Below, in pieces: positions 45,283-54,231 of a DNA stretch of 64,000 nt (position 1 is its first letter; each line of letters begins with the position of its first letter). Below the pieces are notes generated by a model. The model ran no database searches. It saw nothing but the letters and a program-made list of their open reading frames with translations, and had not been told where the DNA came from. The position numbers were made by a program, and so were the translations under genes. Source of the DNA: UBA11346 sp038060575. GTDB taxonomy: Bacteria; Planctomycetota; UBA11346. Where the stretch lies: assembly GCA_964652775.1 (NCBI GenBank), contig CAZZAM010000003.1:62001-126000 (forward strand). The letters run 5' to 3'.

Positions 45283-45554
45283 GCACTCAGATCGTCTAAG
45301 CAGGACAGCGCAACGATCTGCTCAACTGGGATGGACACCCGTACGCGATTGACACGGATGCCGAGCTTCCGCGTCTCCAGAGCGTACACATCACGCGTGC
45401 TGATTCCTTCGCGCAGATCATGCAGGTCGGCCTGTTCGAGAACGATGTGTTGATGCGACCAGCTGGTCAGACGACCAAACGCCATCCATTGTCCATCGAG
45501 ATCAACGACCACGACCTGACCAGAAAAAGAAGCCAGCCAGGAGTCAGTAGACAT
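45279..45554 (-). CDS. Small LSm-like protein
   Basis: A 91-residue protein likely to be all-beta: SGQVVVVDLDGQWMAFGRL, HQHIVLEQADLHDL, RKLGIRVNRVRVSIPVEQIV. The alternation of a strand carrying GRLTSW, an acidic turn and a final RVNRVRV strand recalls the Sm/LSm barrel, but sequence alone cannot prove it. The ATG at 45554 has AGGAG seven bases upstream. It is coupled to the DUF4149-like gene, and function is unknown. Confidence 0.6.
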   Translation of the reverse strand: MSTDSWLASFSGQVVVVDLDGQWMAFGRLTSWSHQHIVLEQADLHDLREGISTRDVYALETRKLGIRVNRVRVSIPVEQIVALSCLDDLSA

Positions 45555-45576
45555 GGTACTACTCCTGTTCCTGAAC

Positions 45577-45594
45577 CCCATCGCTTGCGATGGG
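45577..45594. repeat. Short perfect palindrome
   Basis: CCCATCGC and GCGATGGG (45577-45584 and 45587-45594) pair around TT, just upstream of the small LSm-like gene. A second small hairpin, AGGGGTGAAACCCCT, lies near 45637 just past the stop of the DHH gene, without a U-tract. Either may be an operator or part of a dispersed repeat. Confidence 0.45.
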
Positions 45595-45658
45595 ACTGGT
45601 CATCTGCCATTCAAGCCAGAGGGATAGGCCAGAGGCCGTAGGGGTGAAACCCCTGAGG

Positions 45659-47128
45659 CTAAGAGCTGAGTTCATACGTATCCGGATCGGCCGGGCGACG
45701 GGCGGCAAGATGTGACATCAAGGTCTGGCGCATGCGGCGACGGCGAGCAGGACTCATCCGTCCAAACAGGTTGTCGACCAGCAGCTCGACGACCTGCTCG
45801 TGATCCTGGCCATCCAGCGGCACTTCGGCCCGTGCCATCGTCCGGTGGCCGCCCGCGGATCCGATCTTGGCAAAAGCCAGACGGGCACGCTTGCCAACAT
45901 CCAGATGGTGACCATCACCCCGGAACACCACGACCAAACGACGGCCGTTGTCATCGCTGCGGATGCCCGAACACACCGCCCAAGCGAGGCCGCAGGTCAG
46001 CAACATGAGGTCGGCAACCTGCACCATGATGTCCGCCGTCGGCACGTTGCCAAAATGGATAAGACACAGATCGCGATGCACTACCCGGTGGCCGATGCCC
46101 CAGCTGATCCAGTCGAGAACCGACATGGGAATTTGTGATTTATCCAGCCGGGCGCGGAAGCCGGTATCAGCGCGCTTCTGCAACAATTCGTAGGCAGCAA
46201 TGTCTGCCGCCCCAGCGTTACGCCGGAGGTCATCAGTATCGGTGGTGATGCCGTAGATCAGCGCGGTTGCGAGTTGGCGATCAATGGTAATCCCCGCTTC
46301 GGAGAGATATTCAGTAAGAATTGAGGAAGTCGCGCCGTAGGTCGGCCGCAGGTCCAGGTATTCGGATTTGGTGTCCTCGCGTACGGGATGGTGATCGATC
46401 ACCACGTGGGCGATCGGCGGATCCTCTTTCCAAAACCCCGGCTGGGCATCGACCACGGCAATCAGATCAGCCTGGGCAAGCTCATCGGGCTGTAAACGTT
46501 CGACCTCGGTCTTGAGCCACGAAATCAGCAGCTTGTTCTGATAACGCTGCACCTCTCCGGTGTAGCGCACCAACGGCGTCCGGCCAGCCGCTGCCCAGAT
46601 CGCGCGCAGACCCAGAGCGGCACCGATGCCATCCGGATCGGGATCACCATACATCAGCACCAGCGGACGCTGGGCGGCGCGCACCATCTCCATCAAGCGA
46701 TCAACGCGACTCAGCGTGGACAGTCGGATGGACAAACGACGGCGGACTTCGGCCGCACTTTCATGTAGCCGCAGGAATCCTGGCGTTTTGCGCCGCAAGG
46801 CGCGTTCACTGGCAAGCAGGAACACGGCCACCGTGTCGGGCAGCCAAACGCGGATGCGGTTTGCCAACTCGAGTTGATCAACCGCCACGAAATACGGTCC
46901 CGGAGGCAACCCTTCGGGACGCTGGGCATAGTCTGGATCGACTCGATTGACTAGCACGCCGGGATACGGTGCCAACTGCACCTCAACCTCGGTTGACGCC
47001 GTATAAACTCGAACCCGGATATCGCCGCCAACAAAGAGGCCAACAGCGGAAACAATCTGCGCGTTATGTCCGATGATGGTCACATCGCGCGGCGACATGA
47101 CCTCAGCATCGGGTAGGCGGCGTGGCAT
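45659..47128 (-). CDS. DHH-family phosphoesterase with N-terminal TrkA-N-like domain
   Basis: A 489-residue protein. Residues 10-120 read as a degenerate Rossmann domain (RDVTIIGHNAQIVSAVGLF) lacking the full glycine motif. The DHH domain follows: MYGDPDPDGIGAALGLRA, IAVVDAQPGF, VVIDHHPV and TTDTDDLRR supply the metal-binding acidic residues and histidines; DHHA1 follows with VFRGDGHHLDVGKRA and SAGGHRTMARA. Relatives such as NrnA degrade short RNAs or cyclic dinucleotide products. The ATG at 47128 is chosen because upstream codons are not protein-like; 47098 is possible. Confidence 0.87.
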   Translation of the reverse strand: MPRRLPDAEVMSPRDVTIIGHNAQIVSAVGLFVGGDIRVRVYTASTEVEVQLAPYPGVLVNRVDPDYAQRPEGLPPGPYFVAVDQLELANRIRVWLPDTVAVFLLASERALRRKTPGFLRLHESAAEVRRRLSIRLSTLSRVDRLMEMVRAAQRPLVLMYGDPDPDGIGAALGLRAIWAAAGRTPLVRYTGEVQRYQNKLLISWLKTEVERLQPDELAQADLIAVVDAQPGFWKEDPPIAHVVIDHHPVREDTKSEYLDLRPTYGATSSILTEYLSEAGITIDRQLATALIYGITTDTDDLRRNAGAADIAAYELLQKRADTGFRARLDKSQIPMSVLDWISWGIGHRVVHRDLCLIHFGNVPTADIMVQVADLMLLTCGLAWAVCSGIRSDDNGRRLVVVFRGDGHHLDVGKRARLAFAKIGSAGGHRTMARAEVPLDGQDHEQVVELLVDNLFGRMSPARRRRMRQTLMSHLAARRPADPDTYELSS

Positions 47129-47248
47129 TGGGAGGAGAACGCTACCACCTGGTGGACTGCTGCAACCTGTGAACATCCATGGTCTGCTCGTCGGCGGACT
47201 CAATTGACCGCTTCCCATCGTGTCTTTGGCCCGTATTCCTGCCCGCCA

Positions 47249-47518
47249 ATGCCCACTTCCCCGTTGCCCTTCGACCTGGACTTGTTCGACCTCCTTGTGT
47301 GCCCCGCCTCGCGGGCACCACTCAAGTGGGTGGACGGCCGTTTGATTTCTACTGATCGCGCAACCCGACGGGCCTACCGCGTCGATGGCGATATTCCTGT
47401 GATGCTCAACGACGAATCCAGTGAGGTTCCGCAGGCCGAATGGGAGCGCCTCATGGCTGCTGACGGACCCGTTGGACAGGGCGCTGCAGCGGTGCGCGCA
47501 CGTCATGGCCGTAGCTGA
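47249..47518 (+). CDS. Trm112-like small zinc-ribbon-type protein
   Basis: An 89-residue protein with the Trm112/YcaR pattern: LDLFDLLVCPASRAPLKWVD, RAYRVDGDIPVML. Only one of the usual Cys residues is present, so zinc binding is doubtful. Family members act as partners of methyltransferases or have unknown roles. The ATG at 47249 diverges from the DHH gene; it overlaps the next gene by 14 bases. Confidence 0.75.
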   Translation: MPTSPLPFDLDLFDLLVCPASRAPLKWVDGRLISTDRATRRAYRVDGDIPVMLNDESSEVPQAEWERLMAADGPVGQGAAAVRARHGRS

Positions 47519-47894
47519 TCTGAGTCGCGCGCACGTCCGTCCCAGTTCGCCGAAACAGGCAACCCTATTGTGTCATACCGGCCATGGTCCTGTCCATTAT
47601 GACCTGGTTATGAATACTGGTGCCTATTGCGTGACGCTGCGATTTGAGCGTTCTGGGCACGGTTGGCGATGGTCCGAACAGCCCAATCATCGTCGGCGTT
47701 ACCTCTCCGTCACTGGTCCGGTACCTCTGAACCGTGGTCGTATCACCCAGTGTTGGCACGGTTTTGCACGATGGGGTCGTCTCCCTAGGGGCTATTGGAT
47801 CTGGCTCGAGGGATCGACGTTCGTCCTGCGTGAACACAGAGTTGTGATCCAGGACAGAGTGTCACACTGCCGCCCATGCCACCGCTTGGAGTAG
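47505..47894 (+). CDS. LigD 3'-phosphoesterase-like small protein
   Basis: A 129-residue protein with LLCHTGHGPVHYDLVMNTGA, then HRRRYLSVTGPVPLNRGRIT and GRLPRGYWIWLEGSTFVLRE. The H-x-D-L motif and the HRRxYL-x-x-x-GPV-x-x-xRG segment recall the small phosphoesterase (PE) domains of LigD and stand-alone relatives in Planctomycetes, which trim 3' phosphates or ribonucleotides. The likeness is moderate. It overlaps both neighbours, so it is probably cotranscribed with the Trm112-like and kinase genes. Confidence 0.55.
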   Translation: MAVADLSRAHVRPSSPKQATLLCHTGHGPVHYDLVMNTGAYCVTLRFERSGHGWRWSEQPNHRRRYLSVTGPVPLNRGRITQCWHGFARWGRLPRGYWIWLEGSTFVLREHRVVIQDRVSHCRPCHRLE

Positions 47895-49006
47895 AAATAG
47901 ATCGATCCGACACCTCGACGGTCGGTCAACTGAACAGCGAACTGCTGCGCCGTCGGCAGGAACACGCAGCTGCTTTTGAAGCCGCGCTCAAGGAAACCTT
48001 TCTTGCGCAAGGCATTCAGTTGGTGGAACCACTTGCCAAGGCGAGCAAGGAAACGGTGGTTTATGGCGCTCGCTACCACGGCGACGCCGTAGCAGTCAAA
48101 ATTTTCGTGCCTGCCATCGATGATCTCGAAGACACGATCTCCGCCTTCGGCGCCTTCAAGGTCGAGTGCGAAAAGACCATGATCTTGTCGCGTCGTAGTC
48201 CGCACATCCTCCAGGTTATCGAATACGGCGACGCCGAATTACCCAAAAATCTTCCTGACGAGTTGCGTGACTTTTTCCCGATCAAACTCTTGCCGTTCAT
48301 GCTCACCGAGCGTGCGCGTTACGGCAGCCTTGACCGCGTCATGCGCGCAACCCATAAGCCGCCTGGCCTGGACCGCCTCGGCTTGCTGGAAGCGCTGTGC
48401 GCCGCAACAGATGGTATTCACGAAGCGCATCTCCATCACGTTGCCCATCGCGACATCAAGCCGCAAAACATCCTCGTCTTCGGCCCCAACGAAGCAAAAA
48501 TCGCTGACTTCGGCATCGCCCGCTGGCGTACCCGCCGGGTCAATCGCGAAACCGTGCTGCTGACACCGAAGTACGCCAGTCCGGAACAAGCGTTCTACGC
48601 CCTGACCGGCGAGCACGAACAACTGGTGGATTTACGTGGGGATATCTACAGTTGGACAATCATGGTTTACGAACTGGTCACCGGACATCACCCGTTCTCG
48701 TGGGCCATTCACACAGCAGCAAACGTGAAAGACGTCATCGGCCAGCAGCGCACCCTGCTGAAGGCGATCGCCGCCAACGACCGACGTGGTTTCGCTGCCA
48801 CCGGCGACATCACGTTCGATGCTCTGGTCGATAGCTGCACCTGCGATATCAAGAGTCGGATTACCAATATTTCCCTCGCGAATCGTGTATTGCGCCAGTT
48901 CGTCCAGCGCATGCGCATGCAACTTGACGAGGCCCGCAAGCTCAGTGAAGAGCACGCCAAGGCCCAACAAATCGCACGGACTCGGCGTAAGACCACGAAT
49001 CACTGA
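47876..49006 (+). CDS. Ser/Thr protein kinase, soluble
   Basis: A 376-residue kinase without a membrane segment. The glycine loop is poorly conserved (LAKASKETVVYGAR), but AVAVKIFV supplies the Lys, VAHRDIKPQNILVFG the catalytic Asp and Asn, IADFGIARW the DFG, and TPKYASPEQAFYA an SPE in place of APE; DLRGDIYSWTIMVYELVTG follows. All catalytic residues are present, so activity is likely. A charged helical C-terminus (RMQLDEARKLSEEHAKAQQI) replaces the usual sensor. The ATG at 47876 overlaps the upstream gene by 19 bases. Confidence 0.9.
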   Translation: MPPLGVEIDRSDTSTVGQLNSELLRRRQEHAAAFEAALKETFLAQGIQLVEPLAKASKETVVYGARYHGDAVAVKIFVPAIDDLEDTISAFGAFKVECEKTMILSRRSPHILQVIEYGDAELPKNLPDELRDFFPIKLLPFMLTERARYGSLDRVMRATHKPPGLDRLGLLEALCAATDGIHEAHLHHVAHRDIKPQNILVFGPNEAKIADFGIARWRTRRVNRETVLLTPKYASPEQAFYALTGEHEQLVDLRGDIYSWTIMVYELVTGHHPFSWAIHTAANVKDVIGQQRTLLKAIAANDRRGFAATGDITFDALVDSCTCDIKSRITNISLANRVLRQFVQRMRMQLDEARKLSEEHAKAQQIARTRRKTTNH

Positions 49007-49029
49007 CTGTTTCAGGGCCTTCGGCCTAC

Positions 49030-49095
49030 CCACTGGCTTTGTCGCTGCTCGGTTTCGTCGCACAGCTCCGAAACCGTGGCGGCATCAGCTGCTCC
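49030..49095. repeat. Modular GC-rich repeat, copy 1 (truncated by the gap)
   Basis: Read on the minus strand this matches the core of copies at 54490 and 57352: GCCGCCACGGTTTCGGAGCT, then GACGAAACCGAGCAGCGAC and AAAGCC. It stops at the run of N, which therefore lies at a repeat border. Confidence 0.75.
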
Positions 49096-49105
49096 NNNNN
49101 NNNNN
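49096..49105. other. Assembly gap (10 N)
   Basis: Ten N bases, true length unknown. It falls between the kinase stop and the murA start, next to a dispersed repeat, a place where assembly commonly breaks. Confidence 1.
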
Positions 49106-49170
49106 GGTAATGTACCCATAGGCCATTCACTGCTGTTGAGCCACCATTCCGGTCTTGTAGGGTGCGAGCC

Positions 49171-50478
49171 ATGGACTGCTACGTTGTTCACGGCGGCAAA
49201 AAACTATCCGGAACCGTTCAGATCAACGGCTCGAAGAATGCGGCGCTGCCGATTCTCGCCGTGTCGCTGATGACAACTGGGAAGTGCACCTTCCGTAATG
49301 TGCCGGTGATCCGCGATCTCCAGACCCAGGTGAAGATTCTCAACACGCTCGGAATCGAATCGCATTGGGAAGGCCACACAGTTACGACCTCCTGCGTCGA
49401 TGTTTACAATTCAACTGCCCCGTATGAATTAGTGAAGACCATGCGCGCCGGCGTCTGCGTGCTGGGCCCCCTGCTCGGCATGCGTGGTCAAGCCACGGTG
49501 TCGCTGCCCGGCGGTTGCGTCATCGGTGAACGACCGATTGACCTCCATCTCAAAGGCCTCGCTGCGCTCGGTGCGGAAGTCACCCTCGATCAGGGCAACA
49601 TCAGCGTCAAAGCACCCAAAGGCGGACTCGTCGGCGCAACTGTGTATCTTGGTGGAAAATTCGGATCATCGGTCCTCGCGACCGACAACGTGATGTGCGC
49701 CGCTGTATTCGCCAAAGGTACCACCATCATCGAGTGCGCCGCCTGTGAACCCGAAGTCGTCGATCTCGCCGACTGCCTGAATGCCATGGGTGCACGCATC
49801 GAAGGTGCCGGTAGTCCTCGCATCACCATTCGTGGCGTCCGTAAACTGAAGGGCGTCGATTGGTCGGTAATTCCTGATCGCATTGAAACCGCCACCTTTT
49901 TAATTGCTGGCGCTATCACGCGCAGCCCGATCACCATTGCCGGTGGCCGTCCCGATCACCAGCTCGCTGTGCTTGATGTTCTGCGGCAGATGGGGATCGA
50001 GGTGAAACGCTCCGGCAACAAGATGACGATTGTCCCGTGCGATCGTCCACGCGCCGCCGAAGTCGCCACGCTGCCGTATCCGGCTTTCCCAACCGACGTG
50101 CAATCGCAAATGCTCGCCCTCATGGCTATCGCCAACGGCACTTCGATTCTGACTGAACGCATCTATCCAGACCGTTTCATGGCTGCCGCAGAAATGAAAC
50201 GATTGGGTGCGAACATCGCCGTTTCAAACGGCCAAGCCATCGTGCAGGGCGTCGAACAACTCCAGGGCGCTCCGGTCATGGCCAGCGATCTGCGCGCCGG
50301 TGCCGCACTCGTACTTGCCGGTCTCGCTGCGGAAGGCGAAACGCGCATCAGCCGCATTTACCACGTTGAACGCGGCTACGAACGCTTTGAAGAGCGCCTA
50401 CGTCGACTCGGAGCCGCGATCCGCCGCGATGCCGAGGACGCGCCTGAATCCGAGTCCGCTGCCGCTGTTGGAGCCTGA
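49171..50478 (+). CDS. murA: UDP-N-acetylglucosamine 1-carboxyvinyltransferase
   Basis: The 435-residue protein shows the MurA fold signatures: INGSKNAALPILAVSLMTTG with the Lys-Asn pair, VKTMRAGVCVLGPLLGMRG, the loop SLPGGCVIGERPIDLH with the catalytic Cys (target of fosfomycin), and FPTDVQSQMLALMAIANGTS. It makes enolpyruvyl-UDP-GlcNAc in the first committed step of peptidoglycan synthesis, so this organism probably builds a wall. The ATG at 49171 follows AGGGTG; a GTG three codons earlier is possible. The cyclodeaminase-like gene starts 2 bases after the stop. Confidence 0.95.
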   Translation: MDCYVVHGGKKLSGTVQINGSKNAALPILAVSLMTTGKCTFRNVPVIRDLQTQVKILNTLGIESHWEGHTVTTSCVDVYNSTAPYELVKTMRAGVCVLGPLLGMRGQATVSLPGGCVIGERPIDLHLKGLAALGAEVTLDQGNISVKAPKGGLVGATVYLGGKFGSSVLATDNVMCAAVFAKGTTIIECAACEPEVVDLADCLNAMGARIEGAGSPRITIRGVRKLKGVDWSVIPDRIETATFLIAGAITRSPITIAGGRPDHQLAVLDVLRQMGIEVKRSGNKMTIVPCDRPRAAEVATLPYPAFPTDVQSQMLALMAIANGTSILTERIYPDRFMAAAEMKRLGANIAVSNGQAIVQGVEQLQGAPVMASDLRAGAALVLAGLAAEGETRISRIYHVERGYERFEERLRRLGAAIRRDAEDAPESESAAAVGA

Positions 50479-50479
50479 C

Positions 50480-51043
50480 ATGGCCAGCGTGGCTGATCGT
50501 CCCATCGGCGGATTCATCGCCTCCTTGTCCGCACGCACAGCCATTCCTGGTGGTGGTGCAGCCGCCGCCATAGCGGCAGCGCTGGGCTGTGCTGCCGGAG
50601 CCATGGCCGCCCGTTACACAACTGGTCCAAAGTGGGCAGATCGCGCCGTTGCAGCCGAAGCGCTTGCCTGCTCGCTTGATGCAACCGCTGCCCACGCGTT
50701 GGCGTTGGCCAGTGAGGACGAACTCGCCTTCAGCGCCGCCCAAGCTGCCCGATCAGCCAAAGACGCGGTCGCTATCGCCGCAGCCGAAGCTCGTGCCGGT
50801 GTCATTCCGCTCTCGATTGCCCGCATGTGCGCCGATCAGGTCGAGGCCCTGGCGCAATTTCTGCCCCAATGCAATCCACAGTTGGTCAGTGATGTCCACG
50901 TTGGCATCCATCTCCTCGCCGGTGCTGCCCGCGCCGCGTGCGCCACAGTGGCCGCAAATAATCCCCCGGCAGAAATCAAAGCCGCAAGCGCAGCACTCCT
51001 TGAACGCTGCGCGGCCAGCGAGCGTCAGATCTCATGCCGTTGA
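50480..51043 (+). CDS. Cyclodeaminase / methenyl-THF cyclohydrolase family protein
   Basis: A 187-residue all-helical protein with the family start IPGGGAAAAIAAALGCAAGA and MAARYTTGPK, then SEDELAFSAAQAARSAKDAV. This matches FtcD C-terminal domains and FchA, which act on formimino- or methenyl-tetrahydrofolate in one-carbon metabolism. Which reaction it performs is not clear, and no other folate genes are adjacent. It lies between murA and an AsmA-like gene, overlapping the latter by 10 bases. Confidence 0.83.
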   Translation: MASVADRPIGGFIASLSARTAIPGGGAAAAIAAALGCAAGAMAARYTTGPKWADRAVAAEALACSLDATAAHALALASEDELAFSAAQAARSAKDAVAIAAAEARAGVIPLSIARMCADQVEALAQFLPQCNPQLVSDVHVGIHLLAGAARAACATVAANNPPAEIKAASAALLERCAASERQISCR

Positions 51044-51810
51044 TTTCACTGGTCCTCCTAACGCTTCTGTCGTGCGGCAGGTTGGTAGCGGAGTCAGCGC
51101 TGCCGTCATTCGCCACGACCTCGGTGAACGGTGAAGTATTACACGCCAATACATTGACCATCGCAGGCATGACCTTCCGCGATGTCACCGCTAGGCCTGT
51201 ATTTCGCGCAGCCACAGCGACCTTGCTCTTTGAATCCATCGAGGCGAAAGCCTATCGCGGACGTATCCGTGGAACTTACGGCATCGAACTCGGAGCCGAG
51301 CCGCATCGTCACCACTGCCGCTTTGATCTGGAAGGAGTCGATCTTGCCGTGTTGGCACCCAGTCTCGGCGCAACCACCGATCATCTTGCTGGCCAGGTTC
51401 AGGCATGGATCGAACTCGATTTTGAAGCCGGCAATCTTGCCAAGACCACCGGACGGGGTGAAATCACGGTCACCAAAGGTTCTTTGGTTGATTTCGACTT
51501 TTTGACCGCCTTGCTCGCTGGTGATCCCGGCGCCACCCGGGGAACCGACACCCTGTCTGCCCGCTTTCAATTAAAGGACAGCGCCGCCCACCTGCTTTTT
51601 CTCAATCTCGATTCCCCCAGTGTCAAATTGCGCGCCGCCGGCTCGATCGGATTTGACGGCATGCTCAACATTCGCATGTCCCCCAAGCTCTCATTCACCG
51701 TGTTAGGCGCCCTGCCTGGAATCGGGCAAATCGCCGAGGGACTTGGAAAATTATTCTCGCCACGTGCGCTGGTTGGCCACTTCACCCATCCGGTGTGGCG
51801 CGTTTTCTGA
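51034..51810 (+). CDS. Exported AsmA/TamB-like protein
   Basis: A 258-residue protein with signal peptide (LISLVLLTLLSCGRLVAES) and a beta-strand-rich body: YRGRIRGTYGIELG, LAGQVQAWIELDF, GRGEITVTKGSLVDFDFLTA and GSIGFDGMLNIRMSPKLSF. The pattern of short alternating strands with a G-x-G-E-I-x-V-x-x-G turn is that of the AsmA C-terminal region, whose members help lipid or membrane protein traffic to the outer membrane. The full AsmA is longer, so this is a small version. Confidence 0.72.
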   Translation: MPLISLVLLTLLSCGRLVAESALPSFATTSVNGEVLHANTLTIAGMTFRDVTARPVFRAATATLLFESIEAKAYRGRIRGTYGIELGAEPHRHHCRFDLEGVDLAVLAPSLGATTDHLAGQVQAWIELDFEAGNLAKTTGRGEITVTKGSLVDFDFLTALLAGDPGATRGTDTLSARFQLKDSAAHLLFLNLDSPSVKLRAAGSIGFDGMLNIRMSPKLSFTVLGALPGIGQIAEGLGKLFSPRALVGHFTHPVWRVF

Positions 51811-51859
51811 CCGGCACTGACTTGCACCACGTCTGATCTCCGACACGGTGCCAACAGGC

Positions 51860-52519
51860 ATGTACCTCGCTGACCGCATCACCCTCGCCAGACTGATCAT
51901 CGCCCCACTTGCGGCGACGGCCTACGTCGTGCTGCCGGTTGATCATCAACTGTGCTTCTGGGTTGCTGGATGGCTGTGCGGACTCGCGGAGTTCAGCGAT
52001 TGGCTTGATGGCCGGGTAGCGCGAGCCCGCAAAGAAGTCAGCGACTTCGGCAAACTCGCCGATCCATTCTGTGATGTCTTTTACCGCATGTTGGTGTACA
52101 TGACGCTGATCCTCCCGGCCGGCGGCGTCGGCTGGCTCCTCGAACCTGGAACAGCGCCACAGCAATCCGTCTATCTGGTCAGCCAGGCCGGAGGGAACCT
52201 GACCCCTGGCGTTGGACTCATGCCCTGGCTGCCCGTCGTCCTGATGGTCATGCGCGAAATCGTCCAAGGCGCTGTCCGTACCCTGTGCGCATCGCGCGGC
52301 CTGATTCTGGCTGCTCGCTGGAGCGGCAAGTTCAAAGCCTGGATCCAAGGATTTGTGCTGATCTCGGCGCTCGCGCTGCCTGCCTTTTGGGGCGGTCGCG
52401 AACCATGGATCCTCACCGTCATTGCGTGGGGTGCCTGGACTGCGGCCACCGTCAGTGTCGTGTCGCTGGCTGAATACCTCTGGATTAACCGCCGGATACT
52501 GGCCCAGATTACCAACTGA
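51860..52519 (+). CDS. CDP-alcohol phosphatidyltransferase (PgsA-like)
   Basis: A 219-residue membrane protein with about six helices. The catalytic signature D-x2-D-G-x2-A-R-x8-G-x3-D-x3-D is complete in SDWLDGRVARARKEVSDFGK and LADPFCD near residues 48-75. It starts MYLADRITLARLIIAPL, typical of PgsA (phosphatidylglycerophosphate synthase), but other head groups are possible. The ATG at 51860 gives the family-like start; a GTG at 51848 adds four residues. Confidence 0.87.
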   Translation: MYLADRITLARLIIAPLAATAYVVLPVDHQLCFWVAGWLCGLAEFSDWLDGRVARARKEVSDFGKLADPFCDVFYRMLVYMTLILPAGGVGWLLEPGTAPQQSVYLVSQAGGNLTPGVGLMPWLPVVLMVMREIVQGAVRTLCASRGLILAARWSGKFKAWIQGFVLISALALPAFWGGREPWILTVIAWGAWTAATVSVVSLAEYLWINRRILAQITN

Positions 52520-52652
52520 ATTGGGATGGAACGGACGTACTAAATTCACGGTGGCAATCGGCCATCAGCTTTCCCTGAGTTTAGCCATCGGCCCGTTCTT
52601 GCACGTCGCAAAACCTCCCAAAGCGGTATGCTAACCAAGCTTACTCGCGCGC

Positions 52653-53066
52653 TTAATTCTTTAGACGCCACGAGTCCTTCTTAAATGTGAATGTAATTTT
52701 TCCCCGAGCGATCTCCTTCTCACCATCTTTTTTGGTCAGTTCAAATGAAATCGTTTTTTCTTTGTCATCAACAACCGCCTTCGCGAGATCGATGCTTTTG
52801 AGCACCTTCAACAGCTCGGCGGCCTTGCCGCCACTGACGAATTCGGGGGCGATTTTCTCGACCCCGCCATCCTTCTTGAGTTTTTCGAGGTCATCAGGAT
52901 CAACGTAGGAGGTGATAAAATCCTTCGCCGATTCGGCGGTGATTTTTTCAAGTTTGGTTTTCATCACGCCAATTTCCGTCTCCAATGTCTTGGTCGTGAA
53001 TTCGACGGCAGACATGACGTTGGCAAACAACGCCAATATAGCGATAGAATGAAAGACGTGACGCAT
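52653..53066 (-). CDS. Small secreted protein, unknown
   Basis: A 137-residue protein with signal peptide (HSIAILALFANVMSAVEF) and a Lys/Glu-rich mature part including IDLAKAVVDDKEKTISFELT and GKITFTFKKDSWRLKN. The start is firm: AAGGAG six bases before the ATG at 53066. The mature layout, a helical half then a beta-rich half ending in W-R-L, resembles small NTF2-like or lipoprotein-type domains, but no family is recognised. AT-richer than neighbours. It stands alone. Confidence 0.75.
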   Translation of the reverse strand: MRHVFHSIAILALFANVMSAVEFTTKTLETEIGVMKTKLEKITAESAKDFITSYVDPDDLEKLKKDGGVEKIAPEFVSGGKAAELLKVLKSIDLAKAVVDDKEKTISFELTKKDGEKEIARGKITFTFKKDSWRLKN

Positions 53067-53226
53067 GGCGTTCTCCTTGAATAGCGCTGTCGTATGAAGT
53101 AATGAGCGCGAGACCACCGAATTACGACCTAGGCCGACACACCATATACAGGAAACTACTGCGCCCACCGAGCCGCATCCATAGGCACTCGGTAGGATCA
53201 GTTGATTCCAACATCTCACAAATTCC

Positions 53227-53302
53227 TGGTAGCAGCGCTCGGACTTGAACCGAGGACCTATGGCTTATGAAGCCACCGCTCTAACCGCTGAGCTACGCTG
53301 CC
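53227..53302 (-). tRNA. tRNA-Met (CAT anticodon)
   Basis: On the minus strand this 76-base gene folds as a full cloverleaf: acceptor GGCAGCG / CGCTGCT, D arm GCTC..GAGC, anticodon stem GTGGC / GCCAT with loop TTCATAA, T arm CTCGG TTCAAGT CCGAG, discriminator A and an encoded CCA. The CAT anticodon means elongator Met, or Ile2 if the C is modified to lysidine; the acceptor G-C first pair argues against initiator. Confidence 0.93.
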
Positions 53303-53343
53303 ATTCGGGGCGGAACCCTAACCACGGACTGCCTGACGGCAAG

Positions 53344-54231
53344 TCAGGTCACGTGCGGAGCGGTGGTAGCGTTGGCACTCATGCCGGTTACCTCACGGAT
53401 TCGCTGATAAACCGCCTCGATAACGTCCTGGGGTGTGGACGTACCTGCGGTGATGCCGATGTGCTTGCGGCCGACAAACCAGGTCGGATCCACATCGTCT
53501 GGCCACTCGACATGATGAGCCGCGATGCCCTTGTCGGCGATGACCTCGCGCAGCTTCGCCGTATTCGCGCTGTTTCGGCCGCCGATAACGATGCCGAGGT
53601 CGATGTCTTCAATCAGCAATTGCGCGATCGCAGCCTGTCGTTCCTTGACCGGTTGACAGACGGTGTCGATGAAGCGGACTTCGCGCACACCGGGCAGTCG
53701 ACGCATCGCATCAACGAGCAACTGTACTTGAGCCAATCGATTGGTGGTCTGGGTGACGACGCCAAGTCGTTCTTTACCGGCAAGCTGGGCAAGATCCTTC
53801 TCATGATAGACAACTGCTGAGTCGCGTAGATTTCCAACCACGCCCTTTACTTCGACGTGATCTGCCTTGCCAACGATAACCGGGAAATATCCCTCGCGCT
53901 CCAAGAATCTTGCCAATTTATGCAGTCGGATGACCAACGGGCACGTCGCGTCATAGACGGTAAATCCGCGCTGTTCGAGTTCCTTCCTGGTTCTATCACT
54001 GGAACCATGCGCGGTAATCATGACCGACTTGGTGGTGATCGTATCTACCTGATCGCGCTCGACGATGCGGACGCCGTTGGCCAGCAGGCGATCCGTCACC
54101 TGCGGGTTATGCACCAACTGGCCAACAATGGTCAGTTTGTTCCGGAACTCCGGTTGCAACGCCATGTCGATGGCGTCCTGTACTCCAAAGCAGGTGCCCA
54201 TTGCTTGGGCCAACGTGATCCGAATCGGCAT
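53344..54231 (-). CDS. ispH: 4-hydroxy-3-methylbut-2-enyl diphosphate reductase
   Basis: The 295-residue protein holds the three cluster Cys residues in GTCFGVQDAI, YDATCPLVIRLH and IDTVCQPVKERQ, the proton-relay Glu in HVEVKGVVG, TQTTNRL, and the diphosphate-binding GGRNSANTAKL. It carries out the last step of the MEP isoprenoid pathway with a [4Fe-4S] cluster. Its isoprenoids would feed the polyprenyl synthase at 38479. Length is usual for the family. Confidence 0.95.
   Translation of the reverse strand: MPIRITLAQAMGTCFGVQDAIDMALQPEFRNKLTIVGQLVHNPQVTDRLLANGVRIVERDQVDTITTKSVMITAHGSSDRTRKELEQRGFTVYDATCPLVIRLHKLARFLEREGYFPVIVGKADHVEVKGVVGNLRDSAVVYHEKDLAQLAGKERLGVVTQTTNRLAQVQLLVDAMRRLPGVREVRFIDTVCQPVKERQAAIAQLLIEDIDLGIVIGGRNSANTAKLREVIADKGIAAHHVEWPDDVDPTWFVGRKHIGITAGTSTPQDVIEAVYQRIREVTGMSANATTAPHVT

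Noticed and set aside
53303..53343. Terminator after ispH
   Set aside because: A 6-base stem CCTGAC/GTCAGG overlaps the end of the gene and has no U-tract.
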